Below, one piece after another: positions 1 through 9,104 of a DNA stretch of 64,000 nt. How positions within the stretch are numbered: the stretch's first letter is position 1; every line of letters starts with the position of its first letter. The notes under the pieces were generated by a model that made no database searches, had not been told where the DNA came from, and was given only the letters and a program-made list of their open reading frames with translations. Origin of the DNA: Mycobacterium sp. 4858 (lineage in GTDB: Bacteria; Actinomycetota; Actinomycetes; Mycobacteriales; Mycobacteriaceae); contig NZ_LT968776.1 of the NCBI RefSeq assembly GCF_900240975.1, forward strand, positions 2,407,891 through 2,471,890. Reading direction: 5' to 3'. The translations under genes were made by a program, and so were the position numbers.

Positions 1-94
1 CCGCGAAACCCAGCTGTTCGGCGGTCTGGGCAACCGCGACCTGATCGGCGTAGCGGGCGCCCTGCTGCGGCTCGATGAATGCTCGGAATTCCAT
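1..94 (-). CDS. LLM-class F420-dependent oxidoreductase, N-terminal fragment
   Basis: Only the first 31 codons are in the window; the gene continues past the left edge. The protein opens MEFRAFIEPQQGARYADQ, which is the usual opening of luciferase-like (LLM) TIM-barrel oxidoreductases that use reduced coenzyme F420. The ATG at 94 is preceded by a good ribosome site, GAGGGATCCT. The gene is divergent from the ATP-binding protein at 211. The family assignment rests on the N-terminus only, so the substrate is unknown. Confidence 0.7.
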   Translation of the reverse strand, partial: MEFRAFIEPQQGARYADQVAVAQTAEQLGFA

Positions 95-210
95 AGGATC
101 CCTCTGTATATCGTTGTACGGCAAGCCGATTCCCAATGTGTATCCGCCTGTGGCCAAAGCGAGACGGCCAACAAGTTAACACCACGCCCGCAACTGGGTA
201 TGCCCTTAGC

Positions 211-663
211 ATGACCTCACTACTTCCACCCACGGTCGTGACGCCCGCGCGGCTGACCTGCGCCGGTGCCGCTGACGCCGTTACGGCGGCCGAACTTCGC
301 CGCGCCCTGCGCCGGTGGCTTCAGGACGTGACTGAGGCCCCCGCGGAGGTACGCGACGACATCATTCTGGGCGTCAACGAGGCCTTGGCCAACTGTGTCG
401 AGCACGCCTACCGGACCCACCGCGCGGCGGGCACCATGAAACTGCAGGCAAGCCACGATCCCGCCGCCCAGTCGATCAGCGTGTGTGTCAGCGACCGCGG
501 ATCCTGGCACCACCCCTCGCCGCAGCGCCTCAGCGATCGCCACCGATCCCGCGGCATCATGCTGATGCACGCGCTCGCCGACCACTGCACCATCAATGCC
601 CGTCCCAACGGCACCACGGTGTGCCTGGACTACACCACCAGGCCCCAGGCGGAGGCGTCCTAG
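211..663 (+). CDS. Anti-sigma-factor-type ATP-binding protein (RsbW/SpoIIAB-like)
   Basis: A protein of about 150 residues made of a single HATPase_c_2 domain, as in serine kinases that bind and inhibit sigma factors or phosphorylate anti-anti-sigma factors. The N-box is visible as LGVNEALANCVEHAY, the ATP-contacting acidic turn as VSDRGSW, and the lid segment as RSRGIMLMHALAD. I chose the ATG at 211 because it begins just before the conserved part; an in-frame ATG at 136 would add 25 residues that look unlike the family. No partner anti-sigma antagonist or sigma factor is adjacent, so its partner is unknown. Confidence 0.75.
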   Translation: MTSLLPPTVVTPARLTCAGAADAVTAAELRRALRRWLQDVTEAPAEVRDDIILGVNEALANCVEHAYRTHRAAGTMKLQASHDPAAQSISVCVSDRGSWHHPSPQRLSDRHRSRGIMLMHALADHCTINARPNGTTVCLDYTTRPQAEAS

Positions 664-673
664 GCCCCATCCG

Positions 674-2038
674 CTACACGCCGACGGCGCGTTCCAGGTC
701 CTTCAGCGACGTCTCCAAGTGGCCCAGCAGCCGCTGCAGGTGCGGGACGCTGCGGCGGCAGCCCACCAGGCCGAAGTCGAGGTTGTCGGCATTGTTGGTC
801 ACGGTGATGTTGACCGCCTGGCCGTCGAGCGGGATGGACAGGGGGTAGTTTCCGTCCAGACGCGCGCCACGCCAGTACAGCGGCTCGGAGGGGCCGGTCG
901 ACACGTTGGAGATGACGATGTTGAACGGCGGTGACGCCGCCGACAGGTAGCCGGGGATCAGCCCGAAGAACAGGCCACCGATGTTGAATGCCGACAGGGC
1001 CAGTTGCTGAACCGGGGGCAACTGCTGGAACACCTCTTTGGTGTCGCGAATCGAGGTGCTGATGATCTCGAGACGCCGCGCCGGGTCGTCGAGATCCGTT
1101 GCCAAGTTGCACAAGAACGTGCCGACCTGGTTGCCCCCGCGGTCGTCGTCGGCCTTGCGGAGATTGACCGGCACCATCGCGGTCAGGGGGGCGTCCGGGA
1201 GTGCGCTCTGCTCGAGGAGGTAGGCGCGCAGGGCCCCGGCGCACATGGCGAGCACCACGTCGTTGATCGTCACTTCCGCCGCGGACTTGACCGCTTTGAT
1301 CCGGTCCAGCGACCACGACTGTGCGGCCACCCGCCGGGCGCCGCCGATCCGGACGTTGAACATGCTTCGCGGCGCGCGGAACGGCAGCGTGAGTTGTTGC
1401 TCGAGGAGTGCGGCCCGCGCCAGCTTCAGCGTGGACGGCGCCAGGGCGAGCGCCGAACCGGCGGCGCCCCCGGCACGCCCGAGCAGCGACCGGCGCTTGT
1501 GCCCCCCGCTTCGCTTGCGCGGCCGGAGGGTCCACGGGACGCGCACTTCGTCGTCGTGCGGGTCGGGAGTGAAGGCGCGCTGCACCAGCCGCATCGCGGA
1601 CACGCCGTCCATGAGGGAGTGGTGGTACTTGGTGTAAACCGCGTACCGGCCGTCCTGCAGTCCCTCGACCAGGTGGGCCTCCCACAGCGGGCGGTGCCGG
1701 TCGAGCAGGCTGCCGTGCAGCCGGGACGCCAGTTCCAGCAGGTCGCGGACCCGGCCCGGCTCGGGGAGGGCCGAGCGGCGCAGGTGGTAGTCGAGCTCGA
1801 CGTCGTTGTCGAACGACCACGCGAGGTTGGTCAGACCGCCGAAGAAGGCAGGGTGCTTGCGGAACGTCGGTTGCACGTCCGTGCACTCGACCATGGCCTG
1901 GTAAGACTCGCGGACGAAATGGGGCCCGGCGTCCTCGGGCGGCTCGAAGAGTTGCAGCGATCCCACGTGCATCGGGTGTTCGCGCGACTCGCCGATGAGA
2001 AACAGCGCATCGGTCGGCGATATCGGTTCCATGGTCAA
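674..2038 (-). CDS. Wax ester synthase/diacylglycerol acyltransferase (WS/DGAT)
   Basis: A 454-residue acyltransferase that esterifies fatty acyl-CoA onto diacylglycerol or long-chain alcohols, making the triacylglycerol and wax stores of mycobacteria. The N-terminus has the family opening (SPTDALFLIGESREHPMHVG) and the catalytic HHxxxDG motif appears as YHHSLMDGVSA around residue 140. The length is normal for the family (450-480). Mycobacteria carry many paralogues, so no symbol is assigned. The ATG at 2038 has GAACGGGG upstream; a second ATG two codons in is possible. Confidence 0.93.
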   Translation of the reverse strand: MTMEPISPTDALFLIGESREHPMHVGSLQLFEPPEDAGPHFVRESYQAMVECTDVQPTFRKHPAFFGGLTNLAWSFDNDVELDYHLRRSALPEPGRVRDLLELASRLHGSLLDRHRPLWEAHLVEGLQDGRYAVYTKYHHSLMDGVSAMRLVQRAFTPDPHDDEVRVPWTLRPRKRSGGHKRRSLLGRAGGAAGSALALAPSTLKLARAALLEQQLTLPFRAPRSMFNVRIGGARRVAAQSWSLDRIKAVKSAAEVTINDVVLAMCAGALRAYLLEQSALPDAPLTAMVPVNLRKADDDRGGNQVGTFLCNLATDLDDPARRLEIISTSIRDTKEVFQQLPPVQQLALSAFNIGGLFFGLIPGYLSAASPPFNIVISNVSTGPSEPLYWRGARLDGNYPLSIPLDGQAVNITVTNNADNLDFGLVGCRRSVPHLQRLLGHLETSLKDLERAVGV

Positions 2039-2170
2039 CCCCGTTCTTTCGTTGCACCGTCCGCGCGGTACACGCCCATGTCGTAGTAGCCGCAGCGCGC
2101 GTTTGCTAATCGCGATTCACGACCCGATTCCGGCGGTGGGCCGAAGCGCTTGCGGCCGCGGCCGTTTGGC

Positions 2171-4159
2171 CTACTGCGACTCGCGGAAGGCGGCGGTGAT
2201 CTCGGCGACCCGGGGGTCGGCCCGCAGTTCCTCGAGAGTTGCCGGCAGCGGAAGCCGCCAGTTCGGATACTCGTCGATGGTTCCCGGCAAGTTGGGCTGG
2301 CGGGGTTCGGCCAGCACGTCGTACGGCGAAATCAACTTCAGGCGGCTGGGGGTCGCCGCCAGCAATCGGTGCATCGCGGTGATGATCGCGGCCTCGTCCG
2401 GATCGGTGCCCGTCAGGAGCCCCTCGGCGCGCAGCAGCTGCAGCCACTCGGCCCGTTCCTTGTCGGCCACCGACTGTTCGCCCGCCACGTCGTCGAGCAG
2501 GCCGAGGTCGGCGCGGGCGCGCACGTGTTCGCCCCGCAGAAATCCGGCCGCCGTGGGCAGGTCGTGGGTGGACAGGCTGGCCGCCGCCCGCGACGGCCAC
2601 CTCGCCGGCGGAAGCAGGGGCTCGTCGGGCGCGGACTGGTCGCGGGTGAACCAGGACACCGCGCACCCGAGCATCTCGTTGTCGGCCAGCGCCTGGGTCA
2701 CCTCCGGTTCGACGGTGCCGAGGTCCTCGCCGACGACGGTGGTCCCAGCCCGGTGCGCCTCCAGCGCCAGGACCGCCAGCATGACGTCGGCGTCGTAGTG
2801 CACGTAGGTGCCGCGATCCGGGCCGTCGCCCGGGGGAATCCACCACAGCCGCCACAGCCCGGCCACATGGTCGATCCGGAGACCGTCGGCGTGGCCGAGC
2901 ACCGCGCGCAGCATGTCCCGCAGCGCGGCATAGCCGGTGGCGGCGAGGCGGTCCGGCCGCCACGGCGGCAGTCCCCAATCCTGTCCCCGCGGGGTGAAGT
3001 TGTCCGGCGGAGCCCCGACGCTGACCCCCGCGGCGAGCACGTCGGCCAACGCCCACGCGTCGGCGCCGTTCGCGTCCACACCGACCGGCAGGTCGTGCAG
3101 GACGCCGAGCGCCATGCCCGCGTTCCGTGCGGCGTTGCGCACCGCGGTGAGCTGCTCGTCGCAGCGTTGCTGCACCCAGGTATGGAACGCCACCCGCGGC
3201 GCCAGCTCATGGCGGGCCGCCACCACCGCCGGCCCGGCGACGTCACGCAACGGCGCGGGCCAGCAGGTCCACCGGCCGCCGTGGCGCTCGGCCAGCGCGC
3301 AGTACGTGGCCCAATCCCGCAGCCCCGTCCCGGCGACCGATTCGTCCAGTGGGCTGGGGCGGCCTTCGGCGCGCCACAGCAACTCCAGGGCCGACCGTTT
3401 GGCCGCCCACACCAGGTCATAGTCGATGCGCTCGGTGGTCGCCGAGACCCGGAGCGCGTCCACCTCCGCACGGGTGTCCGAATCGGCCCGGCGATAGGCG
3501 TCGAGGTCCTCGACCCGTAAGGCCAGCGGGTTGGCGAACCGCCGGCTCGACGGGGTGTAGGGGGACGGTTGCACCGGATGCGTCGGTCCGGGGGCGCTGA
3601 GCGGGTTGAGCAGTACCGCGCCTGCCCCGTGCTCGGAGGCCGTCCACTCGACGAACTCCCGCAGGTCGCCCAGGTCACCCACGCCCCAGGACCGCGCCGA
3701 CCGCAACCCGTAGAGCTGCAGCATCCAGCCCCAGGTGGCCGGCGTCGGCGGCACCCGCGGCGGCGCGGCCACCAGGGTGGCTTCCTGGCCGTCGCTCAGG
3801 TGCAGCCGATACCAGCCCGCGGCCAGGTCACCGGGCAGCTCGTCGTGCACCTCGATTTGGTCGCCGTCCTCGGCCACCAGCAGGGCGGCCCGGGGCAGCG
3901 GCCGGGGACGCCCGTCCACCCGTACCGCCACCGTCGGCGCCAGGGCGCCGGCGCGGTCCCGCTCGGCCAGTCGGGCCAACTCGCGGCGCCGGTCGGCTTC
4001 GGTCGCGGCGTCGACGTCGAGCAGGCCGAGCACCCGGATGACGACGTCGGCGTCGACCTCCACCGGCTCTCGCCGCTCATTTCGGTAGGAGGTCGCCACC
4101 CCGTGTGCCGCGGCCAACCGGCGAAGGTCATCGGGGACCGGTTTGGGCTGGGCCGTCAA
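2171..4159 (-). CDS. malQ: 4-alpha-glucanotransferase (amylomaltase, GH77)
   Basis: The enzyme transfers segments of alpha-1,4-glucans between maltodextrins in glycogen and maltose metabolism. The 662-residue product has the GH77 landmarks WGVGDLGDLREFVEW, NPLSAPGPTHPVQPSPY, GQDWGLPPW, LRIDHVAGLWRLWW (catalytic Asp in RIDH), VVGEDLGTVEP (catalytic Glu) and STHDLPTAAGF. It is slightly shorter than the roughly 720 residues of M. tuberculosis MalQ. The start is uncertain because the first codons lie inside a perfect inverted duplication (4102-4218). TTG at 4159 gives MTAQPKPVPDDLRRLAAAHG; reading further upstream would run into the mirrored copy. The true start codon may have been lost to a local assembly error. 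Confidence 0.9.
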   Translation of the reverse strand: MTAQPKPVPDDLRRLAAAHGVATSYRNERREPVEVDADVVIRVLGLLDVDAATEADRRRELARLAERDRAGALAPTVAVRVDGRPRPLPRAALLVAEDGDQIEVHDELPGDLAAGWYRLHLSDGQEATLVAAPPRVPPTPATWGWMLQLYGLRSARSWGVGDLGDLREFVEWTASEHGAGAVLLNPLSAPGPTHPVQPSPYTPSSRRFANPLALRVEDLDAYRRADSDTRAEVDALRVSATTERIDYDLVWAAKRSALELLWRAEGRPSPLDESVAGTGLRDWATYCALAERHGGRWTCWPAPLRDVAGPAVVAARHELAPRVAFHTWVQQRCDEQLTAVRNAARNAGMALGVLHDLPVGVDANGADAWALADVLAAGVSVGAPPDNFTPRGQDWGLPPWRPDRLAATGYAALRDMLRAVLGHADGLRIDHVAGLWRLWWIPPGDGPDRGTYVHYDADVMLAVLALEAHRAGTTVVGEDLGTVEPEVTQALADNEMLGCAVSWFTRDQSAPDEPLLPPARWPSRAAASLSTHDLPTAAGFLRGEHVRARADLGLLDDVAGEQSVADKERAEWLQLLRAEGLLTGTDPDEAAIITAMHRLLAATPSRLKLISPYDVLAEPRQPNLPGTIDEYPNWRLPLPATLEELRADPRVAEITAAFRESQ

Positions 4160-4218
4160 CGCGACGGCCCAGCCCAAACCGGTCCCCGATGACCTTCGCC
4201 GGTTGGCCGCGGCACACG
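4102..4218. repeat. Perfect inverted repeat, 56-bp arms, 5-nt spacer
   Basis: Bases 4102-4157 are the exact reverse complement of 4163-4218, separated by five bases (4158-4162). The left arm is coding sequence for the N-terminus of the glucanotransferase; the right arm is a mirror copy running into the intergenic region. A perfect 56-bp duplication inside a gene end is not expected of natural regulatory DNA and resembles a fold-back read or a bad contig join. Confidence 0.95.
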
Positions 4219-4356
4219 CTGGAGCACACCGCCTATATACCCAGGCCGGCGATTCTCACACGCGGCCGTCGAAAACCGTTTCGTGGCAGTGGCTTTCACC
4301 TATCGGCTACGAAACAGGCGCGTGGTCAACGGGTTTGAGGTGTCTGAGCGGGCCGG

Positions 4357-5748
4357 CTACCTGACGTCGTCGGCCAGCTCGCGGGCCTCCCGCTCGCTTT
4401 CCACCGCGGGCCCGGACCCGGGCAGCGGTTTCCCGGCCACCTCCGGGGTGAACAGCAGCGTGACGGCGCCCACCAGGCCGCCGACGATCAGCATGTAGGC
4501 GGGCGCCATGACGTTGCCGGTACCCGACACCAGCGCCTGGGCGATCAGCGGCGTGGTGCCGCCCACGGCCGATATCGAGATGTTGTACGAGATGGCCAGC
4601 GCCCCGTAGCGCACGTTGGTGGGAAAAAGCGCAGGCAGCATCGCGGGTGCTGTGCTGTCGAAGCACAGCTCCATCAATCCGATCAGCAGCACGCCGAGGA
4701 AGATCACCGGGTAGATGCTGCCGAATCGGATGAGCAGGAACGCGGGAATGGAACCCACGACCAGCAGCGCGCAGCCGGTCCACATGATCGGTTTGACGCC
4801 GATGCGGTCGGACAACGCGGCGACCAGCACCACGGTGACCATCAGGATCGCCAGCGTCACCACAATCATCACCAGCCCGGCGGTGTGACCGACGCGCACG
4901 AACAGTTTCAGGTAGGTCGGCAGGTAGCCGGTCAGCATGAAGTCGGCCACCTGTGAGGTCAGCACCAGCGCGGCGCAGATCAGCAGGCCGCGCCACTGGT
5001 CGACGACCGTGCGCCGAAACTGCTGCCGGCCGCTCTCGGGCGGGTGCCCGGCGTCCGTCGCCGTTTCGTACGCGGAGGACTCCTCGAGCCGCAGCCGCAG
5101 GAACAGCGCGAACAGGCCGAACGGCAGGCCCAGCAGCAGCGGAATGCGCCAGCCGTACGTCAGCATGTCGTTCTCGGGCAGCCAGGTCTGCAGCCCGGTC
5201 ACCAGCATCCCGGCGAGCACGAACCCGACCAGATTGCCCATCGGCAAAAACCCGACCATCATGCCGCGTTTGTGGTCGGGGGCCTGCTCGACCAGGTAGG
5301 TCATCGCGCCGACGTACTCGCCGCCGGTCGACAGGCCCTGAAAGATGCGGGCGATGACGAGCAGGATCGGTGCCCAGATGCCGATGGCGCTGTAACCGGG
5401 CAGCAGGCCCGTCACGGTGGTGCTCACGGTCATCATCAGGATGGTGACGACGAGCACCCGGTGCCGTCCGATGCGGTCGCCGAGCGGGCCGAAGATGAAC
5501 CCGCCGAGCGGGCGCACCACGAAGGCTGCCGCCAGGGTGCCGAAGGTCGCGATGAGGTGGACGCCGCTGACGCTCTTACCGGGAAAGAACACCTGGGCGA
5601 TGGTGGTGGCGATGTAGCCGTAGACGCCGAAGTCGTACCACTCCATGAAGTTGCCGATGGCGGTCCCCATGATGGTCTGGCGCATGGCCGGGTCGGCGAC
5701 CCGGATCTCTTTGCGTGCCCATTTCCTCCGGCGGCCCCGTGCACTCAT
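4357..5748 (-). CDS. MFS transporter, metabolite:H+ symporter (MHS) family
   Basis: A 463-residue inner-membrane carrier. GNFMEWYDFGVYGYIA in the first membrane segment is the hallmark of the MHS branch (ProP, KgtP, shikimate and citrate carriers). The loop 2-3 motif GPLGDRIGRHRVLV and the segment FQGLSTGGEYVGAMTYLVE support this, and about 12 hydrophobic segments follow. I placed the start at the ATG at 5748, giving a basic N-terminus (MSARGRRRKWARKEI); an upstream ATG at 5787 would add 13 residues. The substrate cannot be inferred: probably an organic acid or an osmolyte. Confidence 0.88.
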   Translation of the reverse strand: MSARGRRRKWARKEIRVADPAMRQTIMGTAIGNFMEWYDFGVYGYIATTIAQVFFPGKSVSGVHLIATFGTLAAAFVVRPLGGFIFGPLGDRIGRHRVLVVTILMMTVSTTVTGLLPGYSAIGIWAPILLVIARIFQGLSTGGEYVGAMTYLVEQAPDHKRGMMVGFLPMGNLVGFVLAGMLVTGLQTWLPENDMLTYGWRIPLLLGLPFGLFALFLRLRLEESSAYETATDAGHPPESGRQQFRRTVVDQWRGLLICAALVLTSQVADFMLTGYLPTYLKLFVRVGHTAGLVMIVVTLAILMVTVVLVAALSDRIGVKPIMWTGCALLVVGSIPAFLLIRFGSIYPVIFLGVLLIGLMELCFDSTAPAMLPALFPTNVRYGALAISYNISISAVGGTTPLIAQALVSGTGNVMAPAYMLIVGGLVGAVTLLFTPEVAGKPLPGSGPAVESEREARELADDVR

Positions 5749-5864
5749 CGACGAATTGCGTACCCAGAAGTTGCGCGGGCCGAACAAATCTCACTCCCAA
5801 CCGGCTCTATCGTCTTCATCGACCGGTGGCCGATGGTAGCGACCCGGGCCGGGTGCGCGAGAAC

Positions 5865-6458
5865 TCACTGACCTTTCAGGCTGCCGATGCGAAGCGAGAA
5901 ATCCTGCGGCGCAGACCGTTCCTGCGGCGCGGACTGCGCGGTGGCCTCGACGTCTTCGACATAGCGTTGGGGGTCACGGTCGACGATCGGCAGCCCTTCG
6001 GTGGTGGGATGTTCGGCCATGAAATCGCTGTATTGCCGCCCCAGCGCTTCGCGGAGGCCGATGGGGGCGGTCCGACGGAAGTCCGACAGCCCTTCTCGCT
6101 CCTCTTCCCCCATGTGGTCGTCGTTGGCCTCGCGGGTGCGTCCGACCGCGGCCCACCACTGTTCGGTGCCGACCTGGGCGGCGTCGGCGTCGCGCACTCC
6201 GTCGCGGATGTCGTTGTGGTCCCCGATGGCGTCGAGCGTCTCGCCTTCGGCCTCGTCGGAGCCGCGCCTGAGCAACTGCGGATAGAAGATCTTCTCTTCG
6301 ACGTAGGCGTGGACGTCCAGCTTGTCGGCGAGGGGACGCCACACCCGCGCCAGCGCGGCCTGGTCCGACGGTGTCTGCGCCTGCAGGTAATCCAGCTTGG
6401 CGAACTGTTCGCGGAACCACTCGTGGTCGGCGAGGATCAACATGGTGATGTCGGCCAT
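5865..6458 (-). CDS. Hemerythrin-like HHE-domain protein
   Basis: A 197-residue protein with a four-helix hemerythrin/HHE cation-binding domain expected to bind a di-iron centre. The metal-ligand motifs are ADHEWFREQF near the N-terminus, HAYVEEKIFYPQL, GDHNDIRDGV and DDHMGEEEREGL. Such proteins in mycobacteria are linked to redox or nitric-oxide stress. The ATG at 6458 directly precedes the conserved helix; in-frame upstream codons to 6557 look non-native. The gene is divergent from the mycolic acid methyltransferase at 6639. Confidence 0.85.
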   Translation of the reverse strand: MADITMLILADHEWFREQFAKLDYLQAQTPSDQAALARVWRPLADKLDVHAYVEEKIFYPQLLRRGSDEAEGETLDAIGDHNDIRDGVRDADAAQVGTEQWWAAVGRTREANDDHMGEEEREGLSDFRRTAPIGLREALGRQYSDFMAEHPTTEGLPIVDRDPQRYVEDVEATAQSAPQERSAPQDFSLRIGSLKGQ

Positions 6459-6638
6459 TGCGACGGCCCACCTCCTCACCGTTACGGTTCGCGGCCATGG
6501 TGTCCCATGGCGGCGGAACCAGTCAACCGGGGAACGCGCCGGCGGGGCGGCGCACACCGTGCGGATACACTAGGTCACCAGCGTGGCGATCGACAGCGAT
6601 CGCACGCCGCTGAGCCCCACCGATGTCAGAGGTTGTTT

Positions 6639-7523
6639 GTGCCGGAAAACCGCAGTGAGCCCACAAGCCTGAAGCCGCATTTCGAGGACGTTCAGGCGCA
6701 CTACGACCTGTCCGACGACTTCTTCGCGCTCTTCTTGGACCCCACGCGGACCTACAGCTGCGCCTACTTCGAACGCGACGACATGACCCTCGAAGAGGCG
6801 CAGTTGGCGAAGGTCGACCTGTCGCTGGGCAAGCTCGGGCTACAAGCGGGTCAGACGCTGCTCGACATCGGCTGCGGCTGGGGCACCACCATCGTCCGGG
6901 CGCTCGAGCGCTATGACGTCAACGTCGTCGGCCTGACCCTGAGCCGCAACCAGCAGGCACACGTGCAGCAGCGTTTGGACCAGCACCCCAGCCCGCGCAG
7001 CAAGCGGGTGCTGCTGCAGGGCTGGGAGCAGTTCGACGAAAAGGTGGACCGGATCGTGTCCATCGGCGCCTTCGAGCACTTCGGTCGGGACCGCTACCCC
7101 GACTTCTTCAAGATGGCCTACGAGGCGCTGCCCGCCGACGGGGTGATGATGCTGCACACGATCATCAAGCCCAGCGACGAGGAATTCGCCGAGCGCGGGC
7201 TGCCCATCACCATGACGAAACTGCGGTTCATGAAATTCATCATGGATGAGATCTTCCCGGGCGGTGACCTGCCGCAAGCTAAGAACGTCGTCGAGCACGC
7301 CGAGCGGGCCGGCTTCGGCCTGGGTCTGTACCAGCCGCTGCGCCTGCACTACGCACGCACCCTCGACACCTGGGCAGCCGCGCTCGAGTCCCGCCGCGAC
7401 GAGGCCATCGCGATCCAGTCCCAAGAGGTCTACGACCGGTACATGAAGTACCTGACCGGTTGCGCCGACCTCTTCCGCGAGGGCTACACCGACGTCGCGC
7501 AGTTCACCCTCGTCAAGGGCTGA
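6639..7523 (+). CDS. Mycolic acid cyclopropane synthase-family methyltransferase
   Basis: A 294-residue S-adenosylmethionine-dependent enzyme that modifies double bonds of meromycolate chains. It aligns closely from memory with CmaA1, PcaA and MmaA proteins: KPHFEDVQAHYDLSDDFFAL, RTYSCAYFERDDMTLEEAQ, the SAM-binding LLDIGCGWG, the active-site region VSIGAFEHFGRDRYPDFF, and EIFPGGDLPQ. The length matches the family (285-302). It cannot be assigned to one paralogue. The GTG start at 6639 has AGAGG six bases upstream. It acts in the cytoplasm on acyl-carrier-bound chains and so influences envelope structure. Confidence 0.93.
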   Translation: MPENRSEPTSLKPHFEDVQAHYDLSDDFFALFLDPTRTYSCAYFERDDMTLEEAQLAKVDLSLGKLGLQAGQTLLDIGCGWGTTIVRALERYDVNVVGLTLSRNQQAHVQQRLDQHPSPRSKRVLLQGWEQFDEKVDRIVSIGAFEHFGRDRYPDFFKMAYEALPADGVMMLHTIIKPSDEEFAERGLPITMTKLRFMKFIMDEIFPGGDLPQAKNVVEHAERAGFGLGLYQPLRLHYARTLDTWAAALESRRDEAIAIQSQEVYDRYMKYLTGCADLFREGYTDVAQFTLVKG

Positions 7524-7653
7524 CCATCCGGACGCGCCGGCGCGGGACCCGGATCGGTTTATCGGCGCCGGACCCGGGGTAAAACCACGAGCAACAACCT
7601 GACTCGGTACGCACCGACTTTCCTCGGCGCGAAACCGCAGGGAAGGATTGATC

Positions 7654-8157
7654 GTGAGTGCCAAGCATCGAATGACCGCGACGCCGCAGCAAAGACCGTC
7701 AGCTGATCTGGCCGCGCGCCGGCGGTCGGCCGTGGTAGGCCTCTGTGACGTCGTATCGGCCTCGATGGTGTGTGCGGCGGCGTGTGCGGTCCTGGTGCTC
7801 AACGCGCCCCACGACGAGAAGCGCACTGTGGAGGCGAGCCAGGAGCCGCCGGCCGCATCCCAGCCCGTGCGGCAGGAGGGCACGGTGATCGCCGTGTCGG
7901 AGGGCTCGGTCACCGCGCGCAGCGCGAACGGCTACACCCAGACCTATCGCGTCACCCCCAACACCACACTCATCGCTCACGGCCAACCCGGCAGCGCCGC
8001 ACCGCATTTCACCGTCAACGACCACGTCGAAATCGTCGGAACCATTCAGGACGGCACCGCCCTGGCCACCGCGGTGGCCGACCGCGACGCCGGGCACGGG
8101 GACGGACCGCCGATGGATTACCTTGACGGGCAGGTCGTTCCGGCCGGCCACACCTGA
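7654..8157 (+). CDS. Small membrane-anchored protein with a DUF5666-like beta domain
   Basis: A 167-residue protein of unknown function. After a basic N-terminus there is a single hydrophobic segment at about residues 30-50 (VSASMVCAAACAVLVLN), then a Pro/Glu-rich linker and a small beta domain (EGTVIAVSEGSVTARSANG followed by VTPNTTL and VNDHVEIVGTIQ) like DUF5666-type OB folds seen in secreted mycobacterial proteins. I chose the GTG at 7654 because AAGGA lies six bases upstream; TTG at 7648 is the alternative. It is probably extracytoplasmic. Confidence 0.6.
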   Translation: MSAKHRMTATPQQRPSADLAARRRSAVVGLCDVVSASMVCAAACAVLVLNAPHDEKRTVEASQEPPAASQPVRQEGTVIAVSEGSVTARSANGYTQTYRVTPNTTLIAHGQPGSAAPHFTVNDHVEIVGTIQDGTALATAVADRDAGHGDGPPMDYLDGQVVPAGHT

Positions 8158-8300
8158 CACTCGCCCGCCGCGGGGGGCCGAATTCGTCAACGACGCTGCC
8201 GCGCAACGTGTCCAGCGCGCGGCGCATTCCACTGCCGCCCCCTTCTCCTGGCGGGTTGCGCGGCCTAGTCTGTATGCCATCCAGCGCCAGAGGAGGCCCC

Positions 8301-8654
8301 GTGAGCGACCACGAAGTGAAGATGATCGTCCTGTCGACCGATGACCTCGACGAGTCGATCCGGTTCTACAGCGAGACCCTGGGCATGCCGCTGAAGTTCC
8401 GCGACGGAGCGCACTTCGCCGCCCTCGACGGCGGCCCGGTCACGCTCGCGCTGGCGACGTCCGTGGACCATCCCATACCGGGTCAGGTCGTCGTCGGTAT
8501 CAAGACCGCCGACGTCGACGCCGCGGCCAAGGCGGTGGAGGCCAGCGGCGGCGGCATCGTCAAAGCCCCCTACGACGACGCGCACGAACGCCGCGCCGTG
8601 GTCTACGACAACAAGGGCAACGGCCTGGTGTTCTACAAGTCGCTGGGCCGCTGA
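8301..8654 (+). CDS. VOC/glyoxalase-fold protein
   Basis: A 117-residue single-module vicinal-oxygen-chelate protein: VLSTDDLDESIRFYSETLGM, ALDGGPVTLAL, and the C-terminal strand VVYDNKGNGLVFYKS. These may be lyases, dioxygenases or resistance proteins, and nothing here picks one. The GTG at 8301 is preceded by a near-perfect AGAGGAGG ribosome site, which decides the start over an upstream in-frame codon at 8208. Confidence 0.8.
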   Translation: MSDHEVKMIVLSTDDLDESIRFYSETLGMPLKFRDGAHFAALDGGPVTLALATSVDHPIPGQVVVGIKTADVDAAAKAVEASGGGIVKAPYDDAHERRAVVYDNKGNGLVFYKSLGR

Positions 8655-8663
8655 CCAGCGAAC

Positions 8664-8930
8664 TCATTTGCCGGTGCGCTCGCGGTGCTTGCACCCCGGC
8701 CAGCAGCACGGCCGGCGCTTGCCCTCTTCCAGCTCCTCCTGGGTCCGGCGAATGCGGCGCCGCCTGGTCGCCTCCTGCTTGGCGTCCTCTACCCAGCAGA
8801 TGAACTCGTTGCGGGCCAACGGTGTGATGTCGTTCCACGCGGCGAGCGCCGCGGCGTTGGCGATCAGCGAGTCGCGCAGGTCCGCGGGAAGCTCGTGTAC
8901 GACTCCGCCGGGTACCCGCTGACTGGTCAT
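8664..8930 (-). CDS. YdeI/OmpD-associated (OmdA)-family small protein
   Basis: An 88-residue protein resembling the C-terminal helical module of YdeI/OmdA proteins: VPADLRDSLIANAAALAAWN, LARNEFICWVEDAKQEATRR. The family is widespread and poorly characterised. The tail is basic and has the cysteine cluster CCWPGCKHRERTGK, which is unusual and may bind a metal. The gene is convergent with the VOC gene at 8301. Confidence 0.7.
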   Translation of the reverse strand: MTSQRVPGGVVHELPADLRDSLIANAAALAAWNDITPLARNEFICWVEDAKQEATRRRRIRRTQEELEEGKRRPCCWPGCKHRERTGK

Positions 8931-9104
8931 CGAGCCAGGCTAACCCGCCGTTCAGGTTCGACGGTGATGCCGGCGGTCACGCCGGCGAGGCTCGGTCGAG
9001 CCGTTGTCGACGGCGATGATGCGCGGCTCCTCCGGCAAGCCGGGCAGCCGGCGCAGCGTCCGACCGGGTTCAGCGTGGCAATCAGGCGGGCTCGCCGGCG
9101 GCGG

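Noticed and set aside
1004..4192. Long plus-strand open frames opposite WS/DGAT and malQ
   Set aside because: They are mirror frames of well-recognised minus-strand genes; high GC keeps stop codons rare. None shows family motifs.
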